DNA of 64,000 bases, from contig JAHRYV010000002.1 of assembly GCA_020621965.1 (NCBI GenBank), positions 1 to 64,000 on the forward strand. Direction: 5' to 3'. The stretch comes from Curvibacter sp. GTDB lineage: Bacteria; Pseudomonadota; Gammaproteobacteria; Burkholderiales; Burkholderiaceae_C. Positions within the stretch are counted from its first letter, which is position 1. Every line of letters begins with the position of its first letter. A program made the position numbers and the translations under genes. The notes beneath the pieces were generated by a model. That model was not told where the DNA came from, ran no database searches, and was given only the letters and a program-made list of their open reading frames with translations. Below are positions 43,990 to 54,039 of the stretch, piece by piece.

Positions 43990-44718
43990 TCAGGCGCAGC
44001 CGCAGCCGCCCGAGCCGCAGCCGCCCTGCGGGGCTGCGTGCTCGAACTGCGGGAACAGCACGTTGTTCTCGAGGTGGATGTGGTTGATCAGGTCGTCGTT
44101 GAGTTGGGCGATGCCGGCGTAGAGCGCGCGCCAGGTGTTGCAGGCCCCTTCCGGCGGCGTGGCGTCGTTCGTGAGGGCGGCCAGCTTTTCCAGCGTCAGG
44201 CCGTGGTCGACGTGCTCGTAGCGCATCATGCCGATGGGCTGCAGCGCGAAGGCATGGGCGCCGGCCTTGAGCATGGGGAAGAGCACCTGCTCCTCCTTCA
44301 TCATGTGGTTCAGCAGCTCCTGCTCCATGTTCTCCAGGAACTCGCCCAGCCCGGCCGGCACGTCCGGGTGATCGCGGTGCACGGCTTCCACCCGGCGCGC
44401 CATGCGCACCAGCTCGGGCAGTTGCGCGCGGTGCACCTCGTGGTAGCGCGAAAGAATGTGGTCGATGAGCGCGCCCGGCTCGGCGATCTGCGGTGCCGTG
44501 GTGGGGCGCTGCAGTTGCGAGAGTTCGGCCAGCACCGCGTTCACGTCCAGGTCCTTCTCGGCCGCGGCATCCGCCAGGCTGACCTGGCCGCCGCAGCAGA
44601 AGTCCAGCTTCAGGCGGCGAAAGACGGCGGTGGCGCCCGGCAGCTGCACGGCAATCTGGCCTATGGCCTGGCTGGCGCTCAAGGGCTCGGCGGCGGTCGT
44701 TTCCAGTCTGGCATTCAT
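43990..44718 (-). CDS. ric: Iron-sulfur repair di-iron protein (RIC/ScdA/YtfE)
   Basis: The protein has 242 residues with a start after AAGGAG. An N-terminal ScdA domain has the conserved cysteines of FCCGGQ. The hemerythrin-like domain has di-iron His/Glu ligands in ALIDHILSRYHEVH, NHMMKEEQVLFPML, RYEHVDHG and HIHLENNVLFPQFEH. The C-terminus is Cys/Gly-rich (GGCGSGGCGC), which may bind another metal. RIC repairs Fe-S clusters damaged by nitric oxide or oxidants. An FNR-type box 78 bases upstream supports control by low oxygen or NO. Confidence 0.94.
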   Translation of the reverse strand: MNARLETTAAEPLSASQAIGQIAVQLPGATAVFRRLKLDFCCGGQVSLADAAAEKDLDVNAVLAELSQLQRPTTAPQIAEPGALIDHILSRYHEVHRAQLPELVRMARRVEAVHRDHPDVPAGLGEFLENMEQELLNHMMKEEQVLFPMLKAGAHAFALQPIGMMRYEHVDHGLTLEKLAALTNDATPPEGACNTWRALYAGIAQLNDDLINHIHLENNVLFPQFEHAAPQGGCGSGGCGCA

Positions 44719-44789
44719 CTCGATACTCCTTTTTGAACGGCTTGCCGTCATTATGAGATGAAAGGGGTATGTTGAATAGATCTTAAACC

Positions 44790-44803
44790 TTGATCTGGCG
44801 CAA
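44790..44803 (-). promoter_or_regulatory. FNR/NNR-type box upstream of ric
   Basis: TTGATCTGGCGCAA matches TTGATCTGGATCAA at 12 of 14 positions. Its centre is 78 bases upstream of the ric ATG. At -41.5 it would place the start of transcription near 44755. It lies in the 107-bp gap between ric and fumC. Confidence 0.65.
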
Positions 44804-44825
44804 ATTCCGGGGGTATAGGCGGGGG

Positions 44826-46262
44826 TCAGGCGCGGGCCGGCGGCTGCCGCACCATGTCGGCCGGCCGCACCCAGCGGTCGAAGTCCGCCGCGCTGACGTA
44901 GCCCAGCGCCAGCGCCGCCTCGCGCAGGGTGCTGCCGTCGTGGTGCGCGCGTTTGGCGATCTCGGCGGCGCGGTCGTAGCCGATGTGCGGCGCCAGCGCC
45001 GTCACCAGCATCAGCGAGCGCTCCAGCAGTTGCGTGATGCGCTCCCGCCGGGGCGTGATGCCGCGCGCGCAGTGTTCGTCGAAGCTGACCATGCCGTCGG
45101 CCAGCAGGCGGATGCTCTGCAGCAGGTTGTGGGCGATCAGCGGCTTGTAGACGTTGAGCTCGAAATTGCCCGACGCGCCGCCCACCGTGATGGCCACGTC
45201 GTTGCCCATCACCTGGCAGCACAGCATGGTGAGCGCCTCGCACTGGGTGGGGTTGACCTTGCCCGGCATGATGGAGCTGCCCGGCTCGTTCTCGGGCAGG
45301 CTGATCTCGCCCAGGCCCGAGCGCGGGCCCGAGGCCAGCCAACGCACGTCGTTGGCGATCTTCATCAACGCCACCGCCAGGGCCTTGAGCGCGCCGTGCA
45401 ATGCCACCAGCTCATCATGCGCGGCCAGGGCCGCGAACTTGTTGGGTGCGCTGCTGAAGGGCAGGCCGGTGGCCTGCGCCAGTTCGGCCGCCACGCGCGC
45501 GCCGAATTCGGGGTGGGTGTTCAGGCCCGTGCCCACCGCCGTGCCGCCGATGGCCAGCGGGTAGAGGGCACCCAGCGTCGCCTGCAGCAGCGCCTGCGCA
45601 TGCGCCAGCTGCGCCGCGTAACCCGAGAACTCGTCACCCAGCGTCAGCGGCGTGGCGTCCTGCAAATGGGTGCGGCCGATCTTCACGATGTCGGCGAACT
45701 CGGCCGCCTGGCCCGCCAGCGTGTCGTGCAGGCCGGTCAGGGCGGGCTGCAGCGCCTGCGTCATGCCCAGCGCGGCGGCCAGATGCATGGCGGTGGGGAA
45801 GACGTCGTTGGACGACTGGCCCAGGTTCACGTCGTCGTTCGGGTGCACCAGCCGGTCTTGCCCGCGCGTGCCGCCCAGCAACTCCGAGGCGCGGTTGGCC
45901 AGCACCTCGTTCATGTTCATGTTGCTCTGGGTGCCCGAGCCGGTCTGCCAGACCGAGAGCGGAAACTCCTGCGTGTGCCGCCCGGCCAGCACCTCGTCGG
46001 CCGCCGTCACGATGGCCTGGGCCTTGGCGGGCGGCAGCAGGTCGAGATCGAGATTCACCTGGGCGCAGGCCCGCTTGATGCGGGCCAGGGCCAACACGAT
46101 CTCGGGCGGCATGCGTTCGGTGGAGATGGCGAAGAACTGCAGCGAACGCTGCGTCTGCGCGCCCCACAGCCGCGCCGCCGGCACTTCGATGGTGCCGAAG
46201 GCGTCGCGTTCCGTGCGGCTGGCCGCGGGTCCGGTGGTGGCGCTGCGGGTCGGCGAGGGCAT
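44826..46262 (-). CDS. fumC: Class II fumarate hydratase
   Basis: The protein has 478 residues with a start after AAAGGAG; the longer frame at 46337 lacks such a site. It interconverts fumarate and malate. [39 protein letters not shown] and the fumarase signature [15 protein letters not shown] are all present. It is oxygen-stable and iron-free. It is upstream of ric on the same strand with its own 107-bp gap. The end is ARA, typical length plus a short N-terminal extension. Confidence 0.96.
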   Translation of the reverse strand: MPSPTRSATTGPAASRTERDAFGTIEVPAARLWGAQTQRSLQFFAISTERMPPEIVLALARIKRACAQVNLDLDLLPPAKAQAIVTAADEVLAGRHTQEFPLSVWQTGSGTQSNMNMNEVLANRASELLGGTRGQDRLVHPNDDVNLGQSSNDVFPTAMHLAAALGMTQALQPALTGLHDTLAGQAAEFADIVKIGRTHLQDATPLTLGDEFSGYAAQLAHAQALLQATLGALYPLAIGGTAVGTGLNTHPEFGARVAAELAQATGLPFSSAPNKFAALAAHDELVALHGALKALAVALMKIANDVRWLASGPRSGLGEISLPENEPGSSIMPGKVNPTQCEALTMLCCQVMGNDVAITVGGASGNFELNVYKPLIAHNLLQSIRLLADGMVSFDEHCARGITPRRERITQLLERSLMLVTALAPHIGYDRAAEIAKRAHHDGSTLREAALALGYVSAADFDRWVRPADMVRQPPARA

Positions 46263-46377
46263 GGGCAGCTCCTTTCGGTGGCAACTCATTACAACCCCGT
46301 TTGTTGTGGGGCGTTGGATTTGGGAGTTCAATACCATCTTGCCCGTATGGCAGGCACTACCGCAAAGGATGGCCGAT

Positions 46378-46620
46378 ATGTCGCCCCACTATCACCGCTT
46401 CTCCGAGTTGTTCGCCCAACTGGGCCTGCCCAGCGATGTGCCCAGCATTGCCGGTTTCATCCAGCGCCACACGCCGCTGGACCCGCGCACCCGGCTGGAG
46501 GAGGCCACCTTCTGGACGCCGGCCCAGGCCGCTTTCCTGCACGAGCAGTTCGTGGCCGACGCCGATTGGGCCGAGGTGACCGACCAGCTCAACCTCGCCC
46601 TGCGCAAGACCACGCACTGA
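46378..46620 (+). CDS. DUF2789 protein
   Basis: The protein has 80 residues from the ATG at 46378, preceded by AAAGG at nine bases; an ATG at 46369 would add three residues. [40 protein letters not shown] and [15 protein letters not shown] are the DUF2789 pattern, a small helical cytosolic protein of unknown function. It converges with the GT39-like gene (two-base gap). Confidence 0.85.
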   Translation: MSPHYHRFSELFAQLGLPSDVPSIAGFIQRHTPLDPRTRLEEATFWTPAQAAFLHEQFVADADWAEVTDQLNLALRKTTH

Positions 46621-46622
46621 AA

Positions 46623-48134
46623 CTAACCGGGGCCGGAGCGTTTGCCCGCGCGCTCCAGACCCAGGCGGAGCTGGTGTTGCGCCGGGTCGCCCGGCGCCGT
46701 GGAGAGGCGGGCCCGCTGGCCCTCGACCAGGTGGTAGGTCCGCACGGCCGCGCCGTTGCGCAGCACGCGCAGGGTCCGCGCCGGTGTGGTCGCGGCGAAA
46801 TATTCCTCGTAGGGGCCGGCGCTGTCCTCATCGGTCCAGACATACAGGCCGTCCTGGCCCTGGAGCTGGCCGGGCCACAGATCGAACTGGCTGGCCCGTG
46901 CCTCCGGCTCCGGCCGTGCCGGCAGCCGGCCCCCGGTGTAGTAGATGATCTGGGCGCTGAGCTGGTGCGAAGGCGCCAGCGCAAAAGCCGCCTCGGGGTG
47001 TTTGCGCAGCTCTGCCCCCAGTTCCCGCCAGCCGTGAAAACCGTTGGACGCGTCGGCGGCGGCCAGTTCGGGCGAGAACTCGTGCAGCGGCAGCAGGCCG
47101 AAACGCGCATGCAGCGTCAGGACCACCGAGAGCGCCAGGCTCAGACCGAAGGCGAGTGACCACAGGCCTCGGCGCAGCCGGCTGTCGCCCTCCAGGCAGT
47201 AGCGCGCCACCAGGATGCTGAACGTGACGTAGGCAAACGCCGGCCAGTTGGGGCCGGCCACCGTGCGCAGGGACGACAGGCCGAAAAAGGCGATCACCGG
47301 CAGCGAGGTGGCCAGCAGCCACAGCGTGGCCTGGTCCCGGCGCCAGAGGGCCGCCACCGCCGCGGCCATACCCAGCAGCCAGACCACCGGCCCGGTGATG
47401 AGCATCTGGCCCGCCAGGTATTCCATGACCGGGCCGAGCGAACGTACGGCCCCGCCCAGGCCATGGTTGAGCTGGAAGGCGAACGACACCCAGTCGTGCT
47501 GGCTGTTCCAGTAGACCACCGGCAGGAACACCGCAAAGCCCGTCAGCAGCGCCAGATAGGGGTGGACGGTCTTGAGCCAGCGCCGCTCATCGCTCAGCAG
47601 CAGATAGAGGAAGAGGCAGGGCGCCAGCAGCACGGCCGTGTACTTGGACAGCAGCGCCAGGCCGAAGGAGAGGCCCAGCGCATACCAGAGCCAGGTCTGG
47701 CCGGTGCGCATGAGCTGCCAGAACAGCCACAGGCTCAGCGACCAGAAGAGGAACACCGGGATGTCCGGGGTGATGACCATCAGGCCCATCAGCGTCAGCG
47801 GGTAGACGTTGAACAGCAGCACGCTGCCCGCGGCCACCGCCACGCTGCGCGTGAGCTGCAGGGCCAGCTGCCAGATCAGGCCGCTGACGACCAGCGCCAC
47901 AAGGGTGCCCGGCAGGCGCACCCACAGCTCGGCGTCCGAGTGGCGGGTGCTCAGCCAGATGAACCAGGCCACCATGGGCGGGTGGTCGAAGTAGGCCACG
48001 TCCGGCTGCCGCGACCACAACCAGTAATAGGCCTCGTCGGGATGCAGCTCCAGGGTGGCGGAGAGGTACAGGCGCCACAGCGTGAGCGCGCCGACCAAAA
48101 GGACGGTGGTCCGTTTGGTCAGCACTTGTTCCAT
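46623..48134 (-). CDS. GT39/ArnT-like membrane glycosyltransferase
   Basis: The protein has 503 residues from Met at 48134. About ten to twelve membrane helices are predicted. The first periplasmic loop has LHPDEAYYWLWSRQPDVAYFDHPPM, with the catalytic Asp-Glu and the DHPP motif of dolichyl-phosphate/undecaprenyl-phosphate mannosyl- and aminoarabinose-transferases. A periplasmic C-terminal domain of about 120 residues follows. It probably moves a sugar from a polyprenyl carrier to lipid A or another envelope acceptor. The acceptor and sugar are unknown. Confidence 0.88.
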   Translation of the reverse strand: MEQVLTKRTTVLLVGALTLWRLYLSATLELHPDEAYYWLWSRQPDVAYFDHPPMVAWFIWLSTRHSDAELWVRLPGTLVALVVSGLIWQLALQLTRSVAVAAGSVLLFNVYPLTLMGLMVITPDIPVFLFWSLSLWLFWQLMRTGQTWLWYALGLSFGLALLSKYTAVLLAPCLFLYLLLSDERRWLKTVHPYLALLTGFAVFLPVVYWNSQHDWVSFAFQLNHGLGGAVRSLGPVMEYLAGQMLITGPVVWLLGMAAAVAALWRRDQATLWLLATSLPVIAFFGLSSLRTVAGPNWPAFAYVTFSILVARYCLEGDSRLRRGLWSLAFGLSLALSVVLTLHARFGLLPLHEFSPELAAADASNGFHGWRELGAELRKHPEAAFALAPSHQLSAQIIYYTGGRLPARPEPEARASQFDLWPGQLQGQDGLYVWTDEDSAGPYEEYFAATTPARTLRVLRNGAAVRTYHLVEGQRARLSTAPGDPAQHQLRLGLERAGKRSGPG

Positions 48135-48315
48135 GGTGGTCGGTTGGAGAGACTGCATGCAGCCACGCGGCGGGTGAAGGCGTGATTAGACTGCTGCGGC
48201 CGGCACCCTGCAAGCGGGTCTGATTTCACCCCCAAAGTCCCTACGCCCCCGCCGGGCACGCGGGCGCACTAAGCTGCGCCTTCCCCGATTTTTTCCTCGT
48301 CCCCCGGAGTTGCCC

Positions 48316-48822
48316 ATGACCATTTCCATGTACCAGGCCAGCGTGCCGCGTTTCATCCACACGCTCAACAGCCTGTCCGCCATCCTGGACAAGGCGCAGG
48401 CCCATGTGGACACGAAGAAACTCGACGAGACCGCGCTCACCGGCTTTCGCCTCTACCCCGACATGCTGCCCATGGCCCGCCAGATCATGATCGCCAGCGA
48501 CACGGCCAAGGGCGCGGTGGCGCGTCTGGCGGGGGTGGAGATCCCGGTCTACGAAGACGTGGAAAAGACCCTGGCCGAGCTCAAGGCCCGCACCGCCAAG
48601 ACCGTGGCCTATCTGCAGACCTTCACCCCGGCGCAGATCGACGGCAGCGAAGAGCGGGAAGTCGTCATCAAGCGCCGCGACAGCGAAACCCGCCACAGCG
48701 GCCTGCAGTTCCTGCTGGGCCAGGCCGTGCCCAACTTCTATTTCCACGTCACCACGGCCTACGCCATCCTGCGCCACAACGGCGTGGAGATCGGCAAGCG
48801 CGACTACCTGGGCAACCCCTGA
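48316..48822 (+). CDS. DUF1993 protein
   Basis: The protein has 168 residues with a start after CCGGAG. Helical blocks SMYQASVPRFIHTLNSLSAIL, LDETALTGFRLYPDMLPMARQ and [26 protein letters not shown] match DUF1993, a DinB-like helical bundle of unknown role. The last 60 bases have a diverged second copy at 51124-51186, on the far side of the carbamate-kinase cassette. Confidence 0.9.
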   Translation: MTISMYQASVPRFIHTLNSLSAILDKAQAHVDTKKLDETALTGFRLYPDMLPMARQIMIASDTAKGAVARLAGVEIPVYEDVEKTLAELKARTAKTVAYLQTFTPAQIDGSEEREVVIKRRDSETRHSGLQFLLGQAVPNFYFHVTTAYAILRHNGVEIGKRDYLGNP

Positions 48823-48826
48823 GCGC

Positions 48827-49717
48827 TTAGGGCACGATAAGCGTGCCCGGCGGCGTGGTGTCCAGCGCGCGCGCCAGCGCATCGCTGTGCAGGATCAGCG
48901 CCGGGCGGCCGGTGGCGCTGACGAAGGTCGCCGCGCTTTCCACCTTGGGGGCCATGGAGCCGGCGCCCAGCACGCCGGCGTCCAGCAGGGCCCGGGCCTC
49001 GGCCACGCTCAGCCGCTCCCGCAGCCGCGCCTGCGGGCTGCCGTGCCCGTCCTCCACGCCGGCCACATTGGTGGCGAACACCAGCGCCTGCGCCTGGTAG
49101 GCCACGGCCAGCCGGGCCGCCATCCAGTCCTTGTCGATCACGCCGGCCAGGCCCAAGGAACCCTGCGCCGTGCGCGCCAGCGCAATACCGCCGCCGCCAC
49201 CGGCGATCACGTGCTGTTCGCCCAGCAGGGTGGCAATGGCCCGTTCCTCCACCACGGCCAGCGGGTAGGGCGAGGCCACGGTGCGGCGCCAGCCGCCGGC
49301 CAGCTGCACGGCCGGCCCGCTCGGGCGCGTGCCCAGCAGCGGGCCCACGGGTTTGGTGGGGTGCTCGAAGGCCGGGTCGGCCGGGTCCACCAGGGCCCGG
49401 GTCACCAGGGCCACCGTGGCGCTGCCGCTGGCGTGTTCCAGCGCCTCGGCCAGCAGGTAACCCAGCTCACCCTGGGTCTGCGCCACGTGGATGTCCAGGT
49501 GGGCGGTGTCGGCCTCGTCGCCCAGCAGCCGGCCCACCTGCGGGCCGTTGCCGTGCACCACCAGCAGGCGGTGCCCCTGGGCGGCCAGCGCGGCGAGCTG
49601 GCGCGCGGCCACGGCCGCGGCGGCGCGCTCCGCCGCGTAACCCTGGTCGCCGGCGGGCGGGCTCAGCGCATTGCCGCCCAGCGCCACCACCAGCAGGGGC
49701 AGATCAGGCGGCAGCAT
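48827..49717 (-). CDS. arcC: Carbamate kinase
   Basis: The protein has 296 residues. VALGGNALSPPAGDQGY, HGNGPQVG, VVEERAIATLL and IAGGGGGIAL are carbamate-kinase motifs, with TNVAGVEDGHG near the nucleotide site. The enzyme makes ATP and carbamate from carbamoyl phosphate and ADP, or the reverse. No arcA/arcB is adjacent. It overlaps the 3' end of the cyclic-diphosphoglycerate-synthetase-like gene by 14 bases and is coupled to it. It ends four bases after the convergent DUF1993 gene. Confidence 0.93.
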   Translation of the reverse strand: MLPPDLPLLVVALGGNALSPPAGDQGYAAERAAAAVAARQLAALAAQGHRLLVVHGNGPQVGRLLGDEADTAHLDIHVAQTQGELGYLLAEALEHASGSATVALVTRALVDPADPAFEHPTKPVGPLLGTRPSGPAVQLAGGWRRTVASPYPLAVVEERAIATLLGEQHVIAGGGGGIALARTAQGSLGLAGVIDKDWMAARLAVAYQAQALVFATNVAGVEDGHGSPQARLRERLSVAEARALLDAGVLGAGSMAPKVESAATFVSATGRPALILHSDALARALDTTPPGTLIVP

Positions 49718-51023
49718 CGAGGCGCCCGGTTACCAGCGTGGCCAGGGTGGGGCTGCCGGTGTCGGCATAAGCGTAGCGGGCGCGCACGATGGGTTTGGTG
49801 AAACCGCCCAGGCGCGCCAGGTCGATGGGCGTGGCCGCCAGCACCACGTCGGCGCGGCTGCTGTTGATGGTGGTCCGCAGCGCGGCCAGGTGCGCCTCGC
49901 TGTAGCCCATGGCCGGCAGCACCGGGCCGATGTGCGGGTACTGCGCGTAGACGCGGGCGATGTCCGGCGCGGCGCGCGCGCGCGGGTCGACGATCTCCAC
50001 GTCGCGGTAGGCCCGCAACGCGCTGTAGCCCGCGCCCCAGGCCATGCCGCCGTGCGTGATGGTGGGGCCGTCTTCCACCACCAGCACACGCCGGCCGCGC
50101 ACTTGATCCGGCGCGTCGATCTGCACTGGCGAGGCCGCGCGCACCACGGGCACGCCGGGCAGCAGGTCGACCACCGCCGCCTCCAGCCGGGCCACGTCGG
50201 CCGCCGGCGCGGCGTCCACCTTGTTGATCACCACGATGTCGGCCATGCGCAGCACGGCCTCGCCGGGGTGGTGGGTGGTGAGCTGGTCGGGGCGCAGGGC
50301 GTCGCACACCACCACGTGCACCGTGGGCACGAAAAAGGGAAAGTCGTTGTTGCCGCCATCCCAGACGATGACGTCGCTACTCTCTTCCGCCGCCGCCAGC
50401 ACCGCCGCGTAGTCCACGCCGGCAAACACCGCGTGGCCGGCCGCCAGGTGCGGCTCGTACTCCTCGCGCTCTTCTATCGTGCACTGCGCCGCGTCCAGAT
50501 CGGCCAGGGTGTGGAACGCCTGCACACGCTGGCGCGCCAGGTCGCCGTAGGGCATGGGGTGGCGGATGGCGGCCACGCGCAGGCCGCGGGCCTTGAGCAC
50601 CTGCGCCAGATGGCGCGCCGTCTGCGACTTGCCGCAGCCCGTGCGCACGGCCGACACCGCCACCACCGGCTTGCGTGTGGCCAGCATGGTGGCCTGCGGC
50701 CCCAGCAGCGTGAAATTGCAGCCCGCCGCCAGCGCGCGCGAGCCCAGATGCATCACGTGGGCATGGGTGACGTCGCTGTAGGCAAAGACCACGGTATCCA
50801 CCCGTTCGCGCCGGCACAGCGCCTCCAGCTCGGCTTCCGGCACGATGGGTATGCCCTGCGGGTAGCGGGGCCCCGCCAGACTGGCGGGGTAACGGCGCGC
50901 GTCGATGCCGGGAATCTGCGTGGCGGTGAAGGCCACCACCTGCACGCCCGCGTCGTCGCGATACACCGTGTTGTAGTTGTGGAAGTCGCGACCCGCGGCG
51001 CCGCAGATGACGATGCGTTGCAT
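49704..51023 (-). CDS. Cyclic 2,3-diphosphoglycerate-synthetase-like P-loop protein
   Basis: The protein has 439 residues with a start at Met before [17 protein letters not shown]. The P-loop is in [21 protein letters not shown], with [26 protein letters not shown] (a GTPase-like NKxD motif) and [18 protein letters not shown] downstream. These match the archaeal cPGS family, and bacterial members often sit with carbamate kinase. In archaea the enzyme makes a thermoprotectant from 2,3-DPG. A bacterial role is not established. The coupling to arcC suggests carbamoyl-phosphate or acyl-phosphate chemistry. Confidence 0.85.
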   Translation of the reverse strand: MQRIVICGAAGRDFHNYNTVYRDDAGVQVVAFTATQIPGIDARRYPASLAGPRYPQGIPIVPEAELEALCRRERVDTVVFAYSDVTHAHVMHLGSRALAAGCNFTLLGPQATMLATRKPVVAVSAVRTGCGKSQTARHLAQVLKARGLRVAAIRHPMPYGDLARQRVQAFHTLADLDAAQCTIEEREEYEPHLAAGHAVFAGVDYAAVLAAAEESSDVIVWDGGNNDFPFFVPTVHVVVCDALRPDQLTTHHPGEAVLRMADIVVINKVDAAPAADVARLEAAVVDLLPGVPVVRAASPVQIDAPDQVRGRRVLVVEDGPTITHGGMAWGAGYSALRAYRDVEIVDPRARAAPDIARVYAQYPHIGPVLPAMGYSEAHLAALRTTINSSRADVVLAATPIDLARLGGFTKPIVRARYAYADTGSPTLATLVTGRLDAAA

Positions 51024-51123
51024 GGCTGTTCCCCTGGTTGGGCAAAGGACAGCCGCAGAATACACCAGGGGGCAGTCGGGCCCGCCACGCCGCGCTCAAG
51101 ATTAATCGTCACTTGCACGCGCC

Positions 51124-51186
51124 GCGCCATCCTGCGCCACAATGGCGTCGAAATCAGCACGCACGACGACGTCGGCAGTGCCTGGT
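51124..51186 (+). pseudogene. Fossil 3' end of a DUF1993 gene
   Basis: In frame the stretch reads [20 protein letters not shown], matching the end of the intact DUF1993 protein ([18 protein letters not shown]). By eye about three quarters of the 62 bases agree with 48762-48823. No start or upstream half is present, and the frame runs into unrelated sequence. It lies between the cPGS-like gene (minus) and iorA (plus). It is probably the remnant of a second DUF1993 gene cut by insertion or exchange. Confidence 0.7.
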
Positions 51187-51223
51187 TCGCATCTCGTTGG
51201 GCAGCATTTTCTTTGGAGGCCCC

Positions 51224-51691
51224 ATGATTCAGATGACCGTCAACGGCACCAGCAGCAGCCTGGACGCCGACCCCGCCATGCCCTTGCTTTGGGCCCTGCG
51301 CGAAGACCTCAAGCTCACCGGCACCAAGTTCGGCTGCGGCATGGCGCTGTGCGGTGCCTGCACCGTGCACGTGGACGGCCAGGCCGTGCGCTCCTGCTCC
51401 ACGCCGCTGTCGGCCGCCGCCGGCAAGCGCGTCACCACCATCGAAGCCATGGCCGACTCCCGCATCGGCAAGGCCGTGCAGGCCGCCTGGGCCCGGCAGG
51501 ACGTGCCGCAATGCGGCTACTGCCAGAGCGGCCAGATCATGAGCGCCGTGGCCCTGCTGAGTGCCAAGAAGAAGCCCAGCGACGCCGACATCGACGCCGC
51601 CATGAGCGGCAACCTCTGCCGCTGCGGCACCTACAACCAGATCCGTGCCGCCATCCAGGACGCCGCACGCAACCTGTCCAAGGGGGCCTGA
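51224..51691 (+). CDS. iorA: (2Fe-2S) small subunit of isoquinoline 1-oxidoreductase-type molybdenum hydroxylase
   Basis: The protein has 155 residues with a start after GGAGG. The plant-type cluster is [21 protein letters not shown], and the second cluster is [10 protein letters not shown] plus CRCGTYNQI. It shuttles electrons from the Mo centre of the large subunit. The iorB gene starts two bases after the stop. No FAD subunit is encoded here, as in the isoquinoline/aldehyde oxidase group. Confidence 0.92.
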   Translation: MIQMTVNGTSSSLDADPAMPLLWALREDLKLTGTKFGCGMALCGACTVHVDGQAVRSCSTPLSAAAGKRVTTIEAMADSRIGKAVQAAWARQDVPQCGYCQSGQIMSAVALLSAKKKPSDADIDAAMSGNLCRCGTYNQIRAAIQDAARNLSKGA

Positions 51692-51692
51692 C

Positions 51693-53849
51693 ATGAACAC
51701 CACCATCCAAACCCAAAACCCCTCGCGCCGCGCCTTCCTGCAAGCCGGTGGCGCCACCGGTGCCGCCCTGGTGATCGGCTTCGCGCTGCCGCTGGCCGCG
51801 CGCCGCGTGCAGGCCGCGGGCAGCAGCTTTGCCCCCAACGCCTTCCTGCGCATCACCCCGGACAACCGCGTCACCGTGGTCTGCGGCTCGTCCGAGATGG
51901 GGCAGGGCGTGCTCACCGCCATCCCCATGCTGGTGGCTGAAGAGCTGGATGCCGACTGGAAGCTGGTCAGCGTGGAGCAGGCGCCGTCCGACACCGCCTA
52001 CAACAACCCCGTGTTCGGCATGCAGGCCACCGGCGGCAGCACCACCGTGCGCGCCTTCTACACCCCCATGCGCCAGGCCGGCGCCGCCGCCCGCGAGATG
52101 CTGGTGGCCGCCGCCGCCAAGCGCTGGGGTGTGGAACCCAGCACGCTCAAGACCTCGGCCAGCCAGGTCATCGGCCCCAAAGGCCAGAGGCTCAGCTACG
52201 GCCAACTGGTGGAGGCCGCCGCACTAGAGGCCGTGCCGACGAATCCAACGCTGAAGAAAAACGCCGACTTCAAGATCCTCGGCAAACCCACCCGCCGCCT
52301 GGACACGCCGGCCAAGATCAACGGCACTGCCATGTTCGGCATCGACGCCCAAGTGGACGGCATGCTGGTGGCGGTGATGGCGCGCGCGCCCGCGCCCGGC
52401 GCCAAACCGCTCAAGTACGACGAAGCCGCCGCCAAGGCCGTCAAGGGTGTGCAGGCGGTCATCGCCATCCCGCACGGCGTGGCCGTGCTGGCCAGCGGCT
52501 ACTACGCCGCGCGCCAGGGGCGTGATGCGCTCAATGTGCAGTGGGACCTGGGCGCGCACGCCGACCTCTCCAGCGCCAAGGTGAACAAGCTCCTGAACGA
52601 GGCCGCCGACGGTGCCAGCGCCGTGGCCAAGAGCAGTGGCGATGTCGGCGCCGCGCTGAACGCCGCGACCACCCGCCTGAGCGCCACCTACCAGGTGCCC
52701 TACCTGGCGCACGCCACCATGGAGCCGCTCAACTGCCTGGCCTGGGTGAAAGACGGCGGCGTGGAGATCTGGGCCGGCACGCAAAGCCAGGGCCCGGCCA
52801 GCGGCATCATCGCCAACGTGGCCGGTGTGCCGGTGGCCAAGGTCAAGCTCAACACCATGATGCTGGGCGGCGGCTTCGGCCGGCGCTTCGCACCCGACTT
52901 CATGATCGACGCCACGCTGCTCTCCAAGATCAGCGGCAAACCCGTCAAGCTCATCTACACCCGTGAAGACGACATGGCCGCCGGCTTCTACCGCCCGGCC
53001 TCGGTGGTCAAGTTCGAAGCCGGGCTCGACGCCCAGGGCCAGCCCACGGCGTTGCAGGTGCGGGTGGGCTCGCCTTCCATCATGGCGGGCTCGGGCTTCA
53101 TGCAGATCCCGCCCAATGGCGTGGACACCTTCGCGGTGGAGGGCCTGGCCGACCAGCCCTACGCCATCGCCAACGCCCACATCGCCTACGGCCGCGCCGA
53201 ACCCGGCCCACAGGTCTGGTTCTGGCGCTCGGTGGGCCATTCGCAAAACGCCTTTTTCATCGAAAGCTTCATCGACGAACTGGCCGCCGCCGCCAAGGCC
53301 GACCCTTACCAGTTCCGCGCCCAGCTGCTCCAGGACAAGCCGCGCGAACTCGGCGTGCTGAGAGCCGCGGCGCAGAAAGCTGGCTGGGGCAAGCCTTTGC
53401 CCAAAGGCCGCTACCGCGGCATCGCCGTGGCGGAAAGCTTTGGCAGCTACGTCGCCCAGGTGGCCGAGGTGTCCGTGGGCAAGGACGGCACGCCCAGGGT
53501 GCATCGCGTGGTCGCCGCGGTGGACTGCGGCCAGACGGTGAACCCGCAGACCATCGAGCGCCAGGTGGAAAGCGCCATCGTCTACGGCCTGTCGGCCGCG
53601 CTCTACGGCCAGGTCAGCTACAAGGACGGCGTGGTGGAGCAGGGCAACTTCCACAACTACCCCGTGCTGCGCATGAGCGAAATGCCCAAGGTGGAAGTGC
53701 ACATCCTGCCCAGCAAGGAAGCCCCCGGCGGCATGGGCGAGCCCGGCACGCCGCCCATTGCGCCGGCGGTGTGCAATGCCATCTATGCGGCGACGGGGGT
53801 GCGGGTGCGGACCTTGCCGATTGATGCGAAGGCGTTGGCCAAGGCCTGA
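51693..53849 (+). CDS. iorB: Molybdopterin-binding large subunit of isoquinoline 1-oxidoreductase-type enzyme
   Basis: The protein has 718 residues. A twin-arginine signal ([17 protein letters not shown]) starts the protein, so the folded enzyme is exported. Domain 1 begins [20 protein letters not shown]. Mo-cofactor contacts are seen in [22 protein letters not shown] and [18 protein letters not shown]. The C-terminus has [19 protein letters not shown], which contains the conserved catalytic Glu of the xanthine-oxidase family. It hydroxylates N-heterocycles or aldehydes, and the substrate is unknown. A strong terminator follows. Confidence 0.93.
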   Translation: MNTTIQTQNPSRRAFLQAGGATGAALVIGFALPLAARRVQAAGSSFAPNAFLRITPDNRVTVVCGSSEMGQGVLTAIPMLVAEELDADWKLVSVEQAPSDTAYNNPVFGMQATGGSTTVRAFYTPMRQAGAAAREMLVAAAAKRWGVEPSTLKTSASQVIGPKGQRLSYGQLVEAAALEAVPTNPTLKKNADFKILGKPTRRLDTPAKINGTAMFGIDAQVDGMLVAVMARAPAPGAKPLKYDEAAAKAVKGVQAVIAIPHGVAVLASGYYAARQGRDALNVQWDLGAHADLSSAKVNKLLNEAADGASAVAKSSGDVGAALNAATTRLSATYQVPYLAHATMEPLNCLAWVKDGGVEIWAGTQSQGPASGIIANVAGVPVAKVKLNTMMLGGGFGRRFAPDFMIDATLLSKISGKPVKLIYTREDDMAAGFYRPASVVKFEAGLDAQGQPTALQVRVGSPSIMAGSGFMQIPPNGVDTFAVEGLADQPYAIANAHIAYGRAEPGPQVWFWRSVGHSQNAFFIESFIDELAAAAKADPYQFRAQLLQDKPRELGVLRAAAQKAGWGKPLPKGRYRGIAVAESFGSYVAQVAEVSVGKDGTPRVHRVVAAVDCGQTVNPQTIERQVESAIVYGLSAALYGQVSYKDGVVEQGNFHNYPVLRMSEMPKVEVHILPSKEAPGGMGEPGTPPIAPAVCNAIYAATGVRVRTLPIDAKALAKA

Positions 53850-53873
53850 GCCGGATGGAGGATCGTTAGCGGG

Positions 53874-53900
53874 AACGGGGTCGAATGACCCCGTTTTTTC
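53874..53900 (+). terminator. Rho-independent terminator of iorAB
   Basis: AACGGGGTC, a GAAT loop and GACCCCGTT followed by a run of T. It closes the iorAB operon 25 bases after the stop and separates it from the low-GC orphan gene. Confidence 0.92.
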
Positions 53901-54039
53901 TTGGCGATTGCCATGTGCTGGGGGGCCTTATCGGGCAAAGAGTAGCCCAATACATTATGTGTAAGAAGCGATCATTTAGTCTCTGGCCTACCAGGTCCAT
54001 CTCAAAATCACGGTTTAGGCAACCAGACGGGGGAAAGAC

